NCBI GenBank assembly: GCA_965218555.1
Contig: OZ244625.1
Span: 5,332,001 to 5,396,000, forward strand
Source: JAPPLB01 sp965218555
GTDB lineage: Bacteria > Acidobacteriota > Terriglobia > Bryobacterales > UBA6623
DNA length: 64,000 nt
Direction of reading: 5' to 3'
Shown here: piece after piece, positions 24,510 to 31,731 of the stretch
Layout of the letters: every line of letters begins with the position of its first letter
Numbering within the stretch: position 1 is the stretch's first letter
The notes under the pieces: model-generated
The model's input: the letters and a program-made list of their open reading frames with translations, nothing else
The model's database searches: none
Told to the model about the DNA's origin: nothing
Made by a program: the position numbers and the translations under genes

Positions 24510-24590
24510 GTGAGATCTCTCCGGATGCTGCAAGTATCCGGGGGTGTTGAGGGTGCGGCTTCTCGGAGAACGTCGCTCCAGCGGCCTCCA
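24510..24590 (-). repeat. dispersed palindromic repeat B, copy 4
   Basis: - strand: GAGGCCGCTGGAGCGACG, TTCTCCGAGAAGCCGCACC, CTCAACACCCCCGGAT, GCATCCGGAGAG. Here TCTCCG and CGGAGA form the closing stem in place of TCCGCTT/AAGCGGA. Confidence 0.55.
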
Positions 24591-24780
24591 GGCGGGGCAA
24601 TTCCTCTCGATCGCGCACGCCGGCGCCGCACGCGGCGGGTGTATCGAGGCAGCCACGCGGGGGAGCTACTCTCAGCTCCCGCCGTGTGGGGAAGGCGTCG
24701 AGGAAGGGAGCGCCAGGCGCGATCTCTCTGCCCACGTAATTTGAGGGTAGAGAGATAGTCGATCGACGATGGTGAGAGAA

Positions 24781-24821
24781 GAGAAAAGGCCGCCGCCGCT
24801 GGGGTCAGAGCGGCGACGGCC
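24781..24821 (-). terminator. rho-independent-type terminator
   Basis: GGCCGTCGCCGCT pairs with AGCGGCGGCGGCC (one mismatch) on the - strand and is followed by TTTTCTCTTC. It lies 13 bases 3' of the 24835-25200 gene. Confidence 0.7.
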
Positions 24822-24834
24822 GGGCATGAAGGGA

Positions 24835-25200
24835 TTAGCCTTTGAAAAGTCCGATAGCGACTGCCAAGCCGATGAAAGCAATGAGAAACCAACGGTTGTT
24901 ACGGGACTCGGTGACAAGATTGTCGATTCGTCCATTTAGCTCAGCAACTTTCGTATCGAGCTTGCCGTTGAAATCGGCGGACATGGTGTTGAATCTGCCG
25001 TTGAACTCGGCACCCAATGCATCGATTTTGCCAGTGATGCTGGCATCGAGAGTGTTGATCGCTGCAAAGACGTTGCTTTCGCCCATGTCTCGAATCTCGT
25101 CGATTGCATTATAGATCAGCGTGTCGTCGATGCCTGTGCTGCGTAGGGCTTCAACAAGGGCTGAGTGAGTGTTCGGGATTGTGCTTTTGGTGTCTGGCAC
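24835..25200 (-). CDS. coiled-coil membrane-anchored protein (DUF1640-like)
   Basis: A 121-residue protein from GTG 25200, chosen because AACAGGAGAACCACTTCACA precedes it; the frame continues upstream through the leader. It has a helical N-terminus, a repeated LGAEFNGRFN/SADFNGKLD/VAELNGRID coiled-coil region, and a C-terminal transmembrane helix (RWFLIAFIGLAVAIGLF). The layout resembles DUF1640/CCDC90-type proteins. Leader copy 12 precedes it. Confidence 0.65.
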   Translation of the reverse strand: MPDTKSTIPNTHSALVEALRSTGIDDTLIYNAIDEIRDMGESNVFAAINTLDASITGKIDALGAEFNGRFNTMSADFNGKLDTKVAELNGRIDNLVTESRNNRWFLIAFIGLAVAIGLFKG

Positions 25201-25210
25201 TGTGAAGTGG

Positions 25211-25285
25211 TTCTCCTGTTCGTAAGGGTTTGGAGCTTTCCGCTCATTCGTACCTGGCGGAAAGCGGAGAACCCATCGAGGGAGA
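25211..25285 (-). promoter_or_regulatory. hairpin leader copy 12
   Basis: GGGTT (25274-25270), 9-bp stem and AACCC (25230-25226) intact; loop CAGGTACGAATGA. The outer helix is poor in this copy (CCT with AGG only), the weakest of the intact set. Confidence 0.82.
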
Positions 25286-25334
25286 TGGAACGGGCTGAAG
25301 AGTGAAGCGAGGCGTGCAACAAGGTTGAGAAGGG

Positions 25335-25790
25335 TTAGGACCGTATTTCGGTCCGCACGCGCATCAGGATTTTTCCAAGGCGGTTCTCGCCCACTCCCCG
25401 GCAAACTCCCCAGAACCGATCGCCCCAATAATTCCCCTCAATCAACTCGGCATTCCCGGTGGCGTCCAACAAGCGCCGCAGGTTCTTGTCTTCGAACTTA
25501 GCTCGCACAACGGAGAGCATCACTTCCTCTTTAACTTCTTCCCAATCTACGCGCAAAACTGTTGTTCGACCCATCCGCTTGGCTGCGCCAGGACTCGGCG
25601 CATTTCGGAAAAGCCGGAACTGGTCCAAGCTCTTGCATTTAGCGGCCTGGTAGGCGTGCTCGGCGGTCGGCCATCGAAATCCCTTCCACACCAGCGGGCG
25701 GGGGAAGAAATTGGACAGGAACCGGTGCTGTCCGTCGAATCGCTCAATCGTTTTCGGATGCTGAAGAGCTGCGGCTTGCAGGCGTTTCAT
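25335..25790 (-). CDS. NADAR-domain protein (YbiA/DUF1768-like N-glycosidase)
   Basis: A 151-residue single NADAR domain: HRFLSNFFPRPLVWKGFRWP, TAEHAYQAAKCKSLDQF, PSPGAAKRMGRTTVLRVDWE, LIEGNYWGDRFWGVCRG and LGKILMRVR are all present, including the FLSNF and EHAYQA signatures and the GNxWGDxFWG motif. NADAR proteins cleave N-glycosidic bonds in ADP-ribosyl or riboflavin-pathway substrates; some reverse DarT-type DNA ADP-ribosylation or act in phage defence. No DarT toxin is seen next to it. Leader copy 13 precedes ATG 25790. Confidence 0.88.
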   Translation of the reverse strand: MKRLQAAALQHPKTIERFDGQHRFLSNFFPRPLVWKGFRWPTAEHAYQAAKCKSLDQFRLFRNAPSPGAAKRMGRTTVLRVDWEEVKEEVMLSVVRAKFEDKNLRRLLDATGNAELIEGNYWGDRFWGVCRGVGENRLGKILMRVRTEIRS

Positions 25791-25798
25791 TGCTTAAG

Positions 25799-25870
25799 TT
25801 CTCCTACCGCATTGGGTTGGGAGCTTTCCGCTCACCCGTACCTGGCGGAAAGCGGAGAACCCTCGCCAGG
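25799..25870 (-). promoter_or_regulatory. hairpin leader copy 13
   Basis: GGGTT (25862-25858), stem and AACCC (25818-25814) intact. The outer helix pairs CCTG with TAGG through one wobble. Ribosome site GGTAGGAG. Confidence 0.83.
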
Positions 25871-26078
25871 GGGTGAAACAGCGGATTCGAGCGCGAAGCG
25901 GGCAAAGGGGTCAGTGAGTGCGTCTGAAAAGGGGGTTATTCCGCGCTCTCCGGGCTTTCCTGAGCGTTTCTGCGAGAAAAGGCCCATAGGGGCATGACTG
26001 AAGCGGCGACCGCGTCTCTCTGCGCGGCTGTGCGCGCACGGCGGGTATTATGACGTGGCCGGTTTCCTCGAAGGGGAC

Positions 26079-26107
26079 AAAAAAAAGCGGGGCCGAAGCC
26101 CCGCCTG
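26079..26107 (-). terminator. strong rho-independent terminator
   Basis: GGCGGGGC TTCG GCCCCGC hairpin (UUCG-type tetraloop) on the - strand followed by eight T residues, 14 bases 3' of the 26121-26387 gene. The rest of 25871-26078 shows nothing I can support. Confidence 0.88.
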
Positions 26108-26120
26108 AGAACTGCAGCCG

Positions 26121-26387
26121 TTAGGACTGCTGTTCGCTGTCCTGGTCGGCAGCGCTGCCGTTGGCGACCTCGAAAATCTTGGTGTGCGCCATGTCGGCGA
26201 CCTTCGCCACCACGAGCAGGTCGTCGCGGCCGAAGCTGGAAGTGGACTTCCAGTTGCTTTCCGCATCCTTGTAGATGCGCGAGAAGGTGACGTTGTAGCG
26301 AACGACACCGGACTCGGTTTGGTTGGGCCAGATGGCGGCCTTGACCGCTCCGACTCGAACTTCTGCTACGGGCTTGTTGTTGGGCAT
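26121..26387 (-). CDS. small conserved plasmid protein (DUF736-like in size and context)
   Basis: An 88-residue protein: PVAEVRVGAVKAAIWPNQTE, then RYNVTFSRIYKDAESNWKST, then SFGRDDLLVVAKVADMAH. The beta-strand pattern with an aromatic-rich core (IWPN, YNVTF, FGRDDLL) recurs in small plasmid and phage proteins of unknown role; single-stranded-DNA binding has been suggested for similar folds but cannot be shown here. Leader copy 14 and CAGGAGGATTTAAGA precede ATG 26387; a strong terminator follows. Confidence 0.65.
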   Translation of the reverse strand: MPNNKPVAEVRVGAVKAAIWPNQTESGVVRYNVTFSRIYKDAESNWKSTSSFGRDDLLVVAKVADMAHTKIFEVANGSAADQDSEQQS

Positions 26388-26395
26388 GATTCTTA

Positions 26396-26467
26396 AATCC
26401 TCCTGTTGAAAGTGTTTGGAGCTTTCCGCTCACCCTGACAGGCGGAAAGGCGTAGAACACGGACAGG
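26396..26467 (-). promoter_or_regulatory. hairpin leader copy 14 (compensatory GTGTT/AACAC)
   Basis: GGGTT becomes GTGTT (26460-26456) and AACCC becomes AACAC (26416-26412), preserving the helix; outer CCTGT/ACAGG overlaps ACAGGAGG. The 9-bp stem has a small bulge (GCCTTTCCGC). Confidence 0.87.
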
Positions 26468-26600
26468 AGGTAAAGCGCAGCGCTGACATGCACAGCAACG
26501 TCCTGACCGTGGAAGTGTAGCGTGCGGGCAAGGCGTGATTCGCCCGGCCCACCAGTGGTGTCGTCGTGTCACCTGGGAAGCGGTTGCATCGAAGAGGGTG

Positions 26601-27767
26601 CTAGTGGGAGCACAGTTCGATTCGCTGTTTGAGAGAAAGCTGTGGCGCATAACGGTGATAAGGGTCTGGCTTCGTGAGGTTGTAGAAATACGGGTAGAAA
26701 TCGTCTCTTGGAGGCGTGCGAACGATGAGTACCTCATCGGAGCGGCGAACAACCTCGACGATGGGGCAAGTCCAGGGTGGATTGGGAGGCGCAGGCTGAA
26801 TCTCGATGGTGTGCCCGATGAGGTTTTTAGGCAAGGTAGTGGGATCGCCGGTGTAACGGGCGCACCATTCGTGTTGATGCTTCTTCGGACGGAAGCCGAC
26901 GAGCAGCTTGCAGTCGGGGATAGGCAGTCCGAAGAGGGCGCGATCGTCGGGGTTGGTGAGGGAAGCGTCCATGATTTCGTGAACATACTCGTTCAGCGAA
27001 GGAAGGCTCTCCGTCAATTCGAGCAAGTGCTCACCAAGAAGAATCTTGCGGCGTGTGACTCGCTTATGATGCAGGGCGCGTTTAGCAGCATCCGGATCGG
27101 TGGGGGTGCTGCGTTCTTCGCGAAGGTATTGCTCGATCGCGTGAATCTCGGCTTGAATCGAGTTGATGAAGTCGGATGTGGGAAACGTGGAGGGTCCGGT
27201 GCGCCAAAGTGTGCGAAGCGTGTCTGAATCAACGAAGTGTTCGGAACCGCTGAGAATCGATTGCATGAACGGCGGGGCAAGACCGAGTAGCCGATGGTCC
27301 TGCCTGCGGAGAGATTCTGCGGTGGTGGGTATCTTTCTCCGATACAGGTCGTTGGCTGTATAGGATTTGTCTTCCGTGGAAAGGTGCCAGAGCATCAGCT
27401 TGTAATAGGGCTCTGGAATGATGCTGACTCGATTAGTTGAAGGGTCGATGACGTTGATGAGGACGTGGGTGCGCCTGGGGTAGTCGGCTCGTCCGACGAT
27501 GAGGGTCTGAAGGTGATGTGATTGAATTGCGGCGAGCGATTGATCGATCAGTCTGAGCTCGGTGTGCTTGGCATAATGGGCTTCCCAATAGACGGTGTAG
27601 AAGAGAGCGGGTTTGGAAGTGCGGTTGAAGAGACGGAGCGGTTTACGGGGATACAGCTTGGGTGGCGGGCAGAGTGTTTCTTCCATTGTCTTGACGGCGC
27701 GTACAGGGTTGTCGCTGGGCAGGTTGCGGGTTGTGGTGTAACGACTGCGATCGAAGCGTGACGGCAA
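26601..27767 (-). CDS. hypothetical protein downstream of the T4SS cluster
   Basis: 388 codons from TTG 27767; ATG 27686 is an alternative and neither has a good ribosome site. Basic, Pro/Arg-rich, without signal peptide or membrane segments. Segments such as FYTVYWEAHYAKHTELRLID, VLINVIDPSTNRVSIIPEPY and CPIVEVVRRSDEVLIVRTPP suggest a globular alpha/beta protein. No known domain recognised. It is the last gene of the virD4-to-virB8 transcription direction, followed by the cassette zone, and may be part of either. Confidence 0.55.
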   Translation of the reverse strand: MPSRFDRSRYTTTRNLPSDNPVRAVKTMEETLCPPPKLYPRKPLRLFNRTSKPALFYTVYWEAHYAKHTELRLIDQSLAAIQSHHLQTLIVGRADYPRRTHVLINVIDPSTNRVSIIPEPYYKLMLWHLSTEDKSYTANDLYRRKIPTTAESLRRQDHRLLGLAPPFMQSILSGSEHFVDSDTLRTLWRTGPSTFPTSDFINSIQAEIHAIEQYLREERSTPTDPDAAKRALHHKRVTRRKILLGEHLLELTESLPSLNEYVHEIMDASLTNPDDRALFGLPIPDCKLLVGFRPKKHQHEWCARYTGDPTTLPKNLIGHTIEIQPAPPNPPWTCPIVEVVRRSDEVLIVRTPPRDDFYPYFYNLTKPDPYHRYAPQLSLKQRIELCSH

Positions 27768-27846
27768 CCGGAGCTTTTTTTCCGGGAGCCGAAAAGGGCG
27801 TAGGCGGCAGACTCTCTGAGAGACGGGTCGCGGTGCAAGTCGATGG

Positions 27847-27996
27847 TCACGGCGTTTGCTCGATGCAAGAGCAAGTTGCCGAGCAAAGTGGCGGAGAATC
27901 GATCAGCGACAGCACGCCTACCAAAAAGATGAAGATGGCAGGGATGAGCCAGTATTCGACAAAGGGAAGGTTGATGAGGAACGACTTGTTGCTCAT
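27847..27996 (-). CDS. small membrane peptide in virB cluster
   Basis: 49 residues: SNKSFLINLPFVEYWLIPAI followed by FIFLVGVLSLIDS and a Cys-rich tail (CSATCSCIEQTP). One transmembrane helix. ATG 27996 overlaps the stop of the upstream 43-residue gene (ATGA), indicating translational coupling from virB8. Confidence 0.5.
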   Translation of the reverse strand: MSNKSFLINLPFVEYWLIPAIFIFLVGVLSLIDSPPLCSATCSCIEQTP

Positions 27997-28124
27997 GGAA
28001 CACCTGTCGCTGGGAACATTCCTGCTTTGATGATGATCAGCGCGAAAGCGGCGGCGGCAGCGAGAACGAGCGTCAGCTCGAAGGCGAAGCGCAAGACCTT
28101 GTGCAAGCGTGGTTCTTCGATCAT
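27993..28124 (-). CDS. small membrane peptide coupled to virB8
   Basis: 43 residues, too short for usual gene finding: MIEEPRLHKVLRFAFELTLV followed by LAAAAAFALIIIKAGMF. One hydrophobic helix. Its ATG overlaps the virB8 stop (ATGA) and its own TGA overlaps the ATG of the next small gene, so the three are chained. Possibly a pilus or core-complex accessory peptide; function unknown. Confidence 0.55.
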   Translation of the reverse strand: MIEEPRLHKVLRFAFELTLVLAAAAAFALIIIKAGMFPATGVP

Positions 28125-28768
28125 GATTCACTGACGGCGCGATCGGCGCGGAGGTAGGAAACGCTCAAGCCGATGGGGTTGACCAACACGTATTCGGAGG
28201 GAACGCTATCGAGGAAGTGGAAGCGAAGCTCCGTACTCCAGAGCTCGCGCCCCAATTCCGTTCCGCGGCGGCGATAGATGAGGGTGTAGGTGGCGGTTGC
28301 GGTGAAGGGCGGTTGCTCCGAGGGGTTGATGCGAAGCGTCAAGTCCTGCATTTGGATTTCGGCGGATTGGCCGGCGATGACGGCGGCGATGTTTTCCGAG
28401 TCGGAGTTGCTGGAAGTCTGCGCCAGCTCGCGGGTCAGGAAGTACAGGCTGCGTGTCCAGGCTTCCCGAACGCCGCCTCTGCGCCGCTCGTAGTGGTCGC
28501 GAAGGAAGCGAGCGAGAAAGAACTTGGTGACGGGGGAAACCGGGTTCTTGTCGAACTGCAGGGCTTCGTAGTCAACGACCTCGGCGCGGCCGAGCTGGTC
28601 GACGCGCACGAAGAGAGGCTGCGGTTCATGCGAAGCGCTGCTGAGCCAGCCAAACGATGTGATGAGAACCACGACGAACAGCGTGGCGGTAATCCAGCGA
28701 AGGGTGCGTGCGGCCGAAGCGTGCGCAGCCCAAGCTTCGGCATACTCGCGGACGTTCTTCTCGTTCAT
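28121..28768 (-). CDS. virB8: VirB8/TrbF-type T4SS inner-membrane protein
   Basis: 215 residues: short cytoplasmic N-terminus, one transmembrane helix (WITATLFVVVLITSFGWL), then a periplasmic NTF2-like domain ending IGLSVSYLRADRAV, the usual VirB8/TrbF C-terminal strand. VirB8 is an assembly hub of the secretion channel. Seven bases downstream of virB6 in the same direction. Confidence 0.85.
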   Translation of the reverse strand: MNEKNVREYAEAWAAHASAARTLRWITATLFVVVLITSFGWLSSASHEPQPLFVRVDQLGRAEVVDYEALQFDKNPVSPVTKFFLARFLRDHYERRRGGVREAWTRSLYFLTRELAQTSSNSDSENIAAVIAGQSAEIQMQDLTLRINPSEQPPFTATATYTLIYRRRGTELGRELWSTELRFHFLDSVPSEYVLVNPIGLSVSYLRADRAVSES

Positions 28769-28774
28769 GACGGG

Positions 28775-29773
28775 TTAACCTCCTGCGGCTTTGCCGGCAA
28801 CCTTAGATGCCGCTGCGCCGCCTTTGACGGCTGCGCCGGCAGCAAGCGCGGTTCCGGCGATGCCTCCGCCTGCTGCGGCTCCACTGACAAGACCGCCTGC
28901 CAGCTCGGGGATTTTGAATGTGGCGAGCAAGGTGGTGAGCAGCGCCAGGATGTAGCTGATGAACCAAACGATGGAATCAAACAGTCCCGAAGCTGCGACG
29001 CCGGGATTGCTCAAGGCAGCAATGATTTCATCGGGGTTGAAGTTGGCCTGGTACTGGTCGCCGACGGTCATGATGAGCTGCATCATGATGCGGAAGATGG
29101 CGGCTGCTACAGCCGCGTAGAGGCTGTAGGTGATCATCATGCGAAACCAGCTCCAGAACAGAAAGCTCAGCGGGCCGAAGATCATCCAGGGGATGAACAG
29201 CGGGCCGAACAGCGTGAGGATCGCAATGGCAATCTGAGCGAAGAGGATGAACGAGTAGCCGACGAGAACTGCAATCAAGGTGAGCAGGGAAGAGAAGGCG
29301 AGAATGGCGAGCACGACGAGTTTGCCGGCAACGGCATGAACGCTGAACAATGATCCGAAACCGATATCCTGCTCACTGAAGGTGAGCCAAGTGCTGTGGA
29401 GGTAGTTGCGAAGCCACTCCCACACGGAGCTGCCCGTATCGTCAACGATGACACCGTTGAGCCACGATCCTTGATGCACGATGATCTCGGGGAAGGAGAG
29501 TCCGATCCCGGGAAAATCGACGGCGTAGAACTGCAGCATTCCTCGGGGGATCGAGAGCATGATGATGAGTTTGACGATTTCCCATACGCTCCAGCCATCG
29601 CCGGAGAAAGCGGTGCGCATACCGGTCCAGGTGACGACGATGAGAGCCAGACCCAACCAGAGAGCATTGCCGGCGTCAAGGATCGGACCATCGGCAACAT
29701 CCATCAGCCCCCGAGTCAGACCGTCGAGAACGAACTTGGGGTTATTCGGGTCTGGTGTTATGGGGGCGGCCAT
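28775..29773 (-). CDS. virB6: VirB6/TrbL-type polytopic T4SS protein
   Basis: 332 residues with about seven hydrophobic helices (ALWLGLALIVVTWTGM; KLVVLAILAFSSLLTLIAVL; FAQIAIAILTLFGPLFIPWM) and a Gly/Ala-rich C-terminal tail. The central LTLFGPLFIPWMIFGP segment is typical of VirB6/TrbL. It forms part of the inner-membrane channel that DNA passes through. Confidence 0.85.
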   Translation of the reverse strand: MAAPITPDPNNPKFVLDGLTRGLMDVADGPILDAGNALWLGLALIVVTWTGMRTAFSGDGWSVWEIVKLIIMLSIPRGMLQFYAVDFPGIGLSFPEIIVHQGSWLNGVIVDDTGSSVWEWLRNYLHSTWLTFSEQDIGFGSLFSVHAVAGKLVVLAILAFSSLLTLIAVLVGYSFILFAQIAIAILTLFGPLFIPWMIFGPLSFLFWSWFRMMITYSLYAAVAAAIFRIMMQLIMTVGDQYQANFNPDEIIAALSNPGVAASGLFDSIVWFISYILALLTTLLATFKIPELAGGLVSGAAAGGGIAGTALAAGAAVKGGAAASKVAGKAAGG

Positions 29774-29799
29774 GGACTAGGGAGTATTCAAGTGATGCC

Positions 29800-30721
29800 T
29801 CAGTAGCTGGGCAGAACAGGGGTGTAGAGGTTTTGATCGAAAGCGGCGGCGTCGAAGTCTGCTTCTTGCCTTGCGATTGCGTCTTGCATTTCAAGGCGGA
29901 GCTGCAGTCCGCGGCGTTTCTGTTGTGCTTCAGCAAGAGAGCGCTGATGATCGAGGCGGGCGGCGCGATGCTCGGCCGAGATCGACAATTCGAGCTGCCG
30001 CGCGGCCAGATCGCGGGGTGGAAGAGGCAACTGCGATCTGGCGGTCGAGCTGCGCGCCGAGTCCCTGGGAGGTTTCGCTGTTCTGCGTGGACGCGGTGGA
30101 TTCGATCTGGCCAAGAAACTCGCCGGCCTCGGCGATGATGATTTGTGAGTCGTACCAGGCATTGCGCTCGGCTGTTCGATTCAAGGATGCAGTTTGGTGT
30201 GCGTCGAGAACCTGTTGGATCACCGTGGGATCTTCTCCGGCGTAGGCATCCTGCACGTCGCTCGCGGTGGGCCAGGCGTTCTGTTCGTTGGTCCTGCGGT
30301 TCGTGAGTCCTGCTTCGATCTGAGTAAGGCTGTACTCGGTGGTGAGCGAGCTGGCGTTCTCTCCAAGCTGGTAGGCTTCGCCGGTCAGGTCGTCCCAAAT
30401 TCCGGTGTAGACGGCAATCTCGCCTAGCAGGGCTTGCTTTGCCGAAGTGACTTGATCCAGAGAATCGGTGGCCAGCCGCACGGTTTCGACGAGCTGAGCG
30501 ACGGCCGATATGTCGATGACGGGCCAAGAGGCTTGTGCGACCCCCATGAGCAGAAGAGCCATGACGATGAGCAAGCTCTTGCTGCGGCGCTTGCGTGGGG
30601 GGTGCTGGGGGTCGGGAGCGTTGACGTTCGTCGCTCCTGCGGCTTCTGAGAGCGACTTCTTATCGGGATCGGGCCGGTTATCGGCCGGATGGGGTGAGTG
30701 AACTGCATTTTCGAGTTTCAT
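29800..30721 (-). pseudogene. VirB5/TrbJ-like protein, frameshifted as sequenced
   Basis: From ATG 30721 the first frame gives an N-terminal basic part, a hydrophobic signal (SLLIVMALLLMGVAQASWPV) and long helices typical of TrbJ/VirB5 (VAQLVETVRLATDSLDQVTS; LIN-free coiled segments). At about 30025-30035 the frame turns into low-quality sequence and stops at 29930, while the next frame carries the expected helical end: RDLAARQLELSISAEHRAAR, then QQKRRGLQLRLEMQDAIARQ, ending at 29800. One extra base in the CCCC run would explain this. The N-terminus contains a coding copy of repeat B. Its start overlaps the virB10 stop by 4 bases. Confidence 0.7.
30597..30655 (-). repeat. repeat B-like block inside the virB5 N-terminal coding region
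   Basis: The - strand reads GAAGCCGCAGGAGCGACG, then GACCCCCAGCACCCCC, encoding EAAGAT...APDPQHPP. Copy 4 read in the same frame gives EAAGAT...PHPQHPR and copies 1-3 give AADAAFRFEVDP(Q)HPR-type peptides. The element therefore seems to have been absorbed into a gene. Confidence 0.45.
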
Positions 30722-31731
30722 GAGGGCCTCCTGGGTACGAGTAGATCGGAAACAAAATAGATGCGGATGCGATGGCCTGCACGGATGATGATGGTGGGCA
30801 GGCGGTTCAGGTATTGGTTCATGATCGAGCTGGTGGATTCGCCCAGCGAGCGGCCGGCCTCCATGCGGGCGGCCTGTCCGGCCGGGACGTTGAAGCCGGA
30901 AGACTGAGTGTTGCGAAGAGTCAGGCCGCTGATCACGCCGACCGCGCCGGCCGCGCCGAAGGTGGCAAGGTAATGGCGTTTCACTTGGTCTTTGAGTCCG
31001 GCGAAGGGCATCCGGATGTTGTAGTTGTCGAAGATCAGCCGATCGAAGGTGGCGGAGAGAGGCTGTCGCGTTGCCGCGGCAACATCACCTTCTTGAAGAG
31101 CCTGCTCGGCAACCGTTGCCGGTGTTGGCTGCGGGGCCGGCGCCGGCGCTGGAGGCCGTGGAGCGGCGGCAGCCGGGGGAGTGGTCCCGGGCTCTAGCAG
31201 TATCGGTCGGGCTTGCGATTCCGCGGAACGGAAGCTCAGCGCGACGGGGGAAGATCGCAAGCTGTTGTCCTCACGCTGGATTCGCTGCAGGCGAATGTTC
31301 TGATGGAGTTCTTCTTCCACCGTCAGGTTCTGCTGACGCGCAGCGGCGATGGCCTTGCGGTTTTCGGCAGCCTCGGTTTCCAGCTCGGCCTGTTCGCGAA
31401 GAAACTGCTCTTCGAACTGGCGGGCGCGATCGACCGCTTCGCGTTTGCGGCGTGCGGCTCTTGACTGTTCGACGTTGCGGCGATCGGTTGCGGATTGAAT
31501 ATCCTGGTCGCCTTTCGCGACGGCGGACGGTCCTGCAGGCGGTGGCAGCGCCGGCGCGGCGGCCGTCTGCTCGCTACTGGTTTCTTCGCTGGGTGCGAGA
31601 AAGATAACGACCGCCATCAGGAGTGCGAGCAAGATGACTCCGCTTTTGAACACGAGGCCCTTGGGAGCGGTCCCTTCGGGGTCCGCGACTCGATTACTGA
31701 TCCAGTTCGGTAGCAGGTTGGGGAGTTTCAT
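30718..31731 (-). CDS. virB10: VirB10/TrbI-like T4SS protein, short form
   Basis: 337 residues: cytoplasmic start, one transmembrane helix (GVILLALLMAVVIFLAP), a long coiled and Pro-rich linker, then the VirB10 C-terminal part: LSATFDRLIFDNYNIRMPF, GLKDQVKRHYLATFGAAGAV, SSIMNQYLNRLPTIIIRAGH and RIRIYFVSDLLVP. The family usually has about 75 more residues before LSATFDRLIF (the EGT..I.A.L and Y....LIP.G strands of the barrel); these are not seen. VirB10 spans both membranes and relays energy to the pore. Confidence 0.8.
   Translation of the reverse strand: MKLPNLLPNWISNRVADPEGTAPKGLVFKSGVILLALLMAVVIFLAPSEETSSEQTAAAPALPPPAGPSAVAKGDQDIQSATDRRNVEQSRAARRKREAVDRARQFEEQFLREQAELETEAAENRKAIAAARQQNLTVEEELHQNIRLQRIQREDNSLRSSPVALSFRSAESQARPILLEPGTTPPAAAAPRPPAPAPAPQPTPATVAEQALQEGDVAAATRQPLSATFDRLIFDNYNIRMPFAGLKDQVKRHYLATFGAAGAVGVISGLTLRNTQSSGFNVPAGQAARMEAGRSLGESTSSIMNQYLNRLPTIIIRAGHRIRIYFVSDLLVPRRPS

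Noticed and set aside
24051..24590. Repeat B as part of protein-coding genes throughout
   Set aside because: Frames across copies 1-4 lack ribosome sites and conserved flanks; only the virB5 copy lies in a real gene.
16427..26467. Leaders as simple transcription terminators of the upstream gene
   Set aside because: On the coding strand no T tract follows the stem, several upstream genes already have separate terminators, and the distance to the next start codon is fixed.
28217..29353. 378-codon + strand open frame across virB8/virB6
   Set aside because: Antisense shadow with skewed composition; the - strand frames show clear VirB8 and VirB6 features and overlapping start/stop codons.
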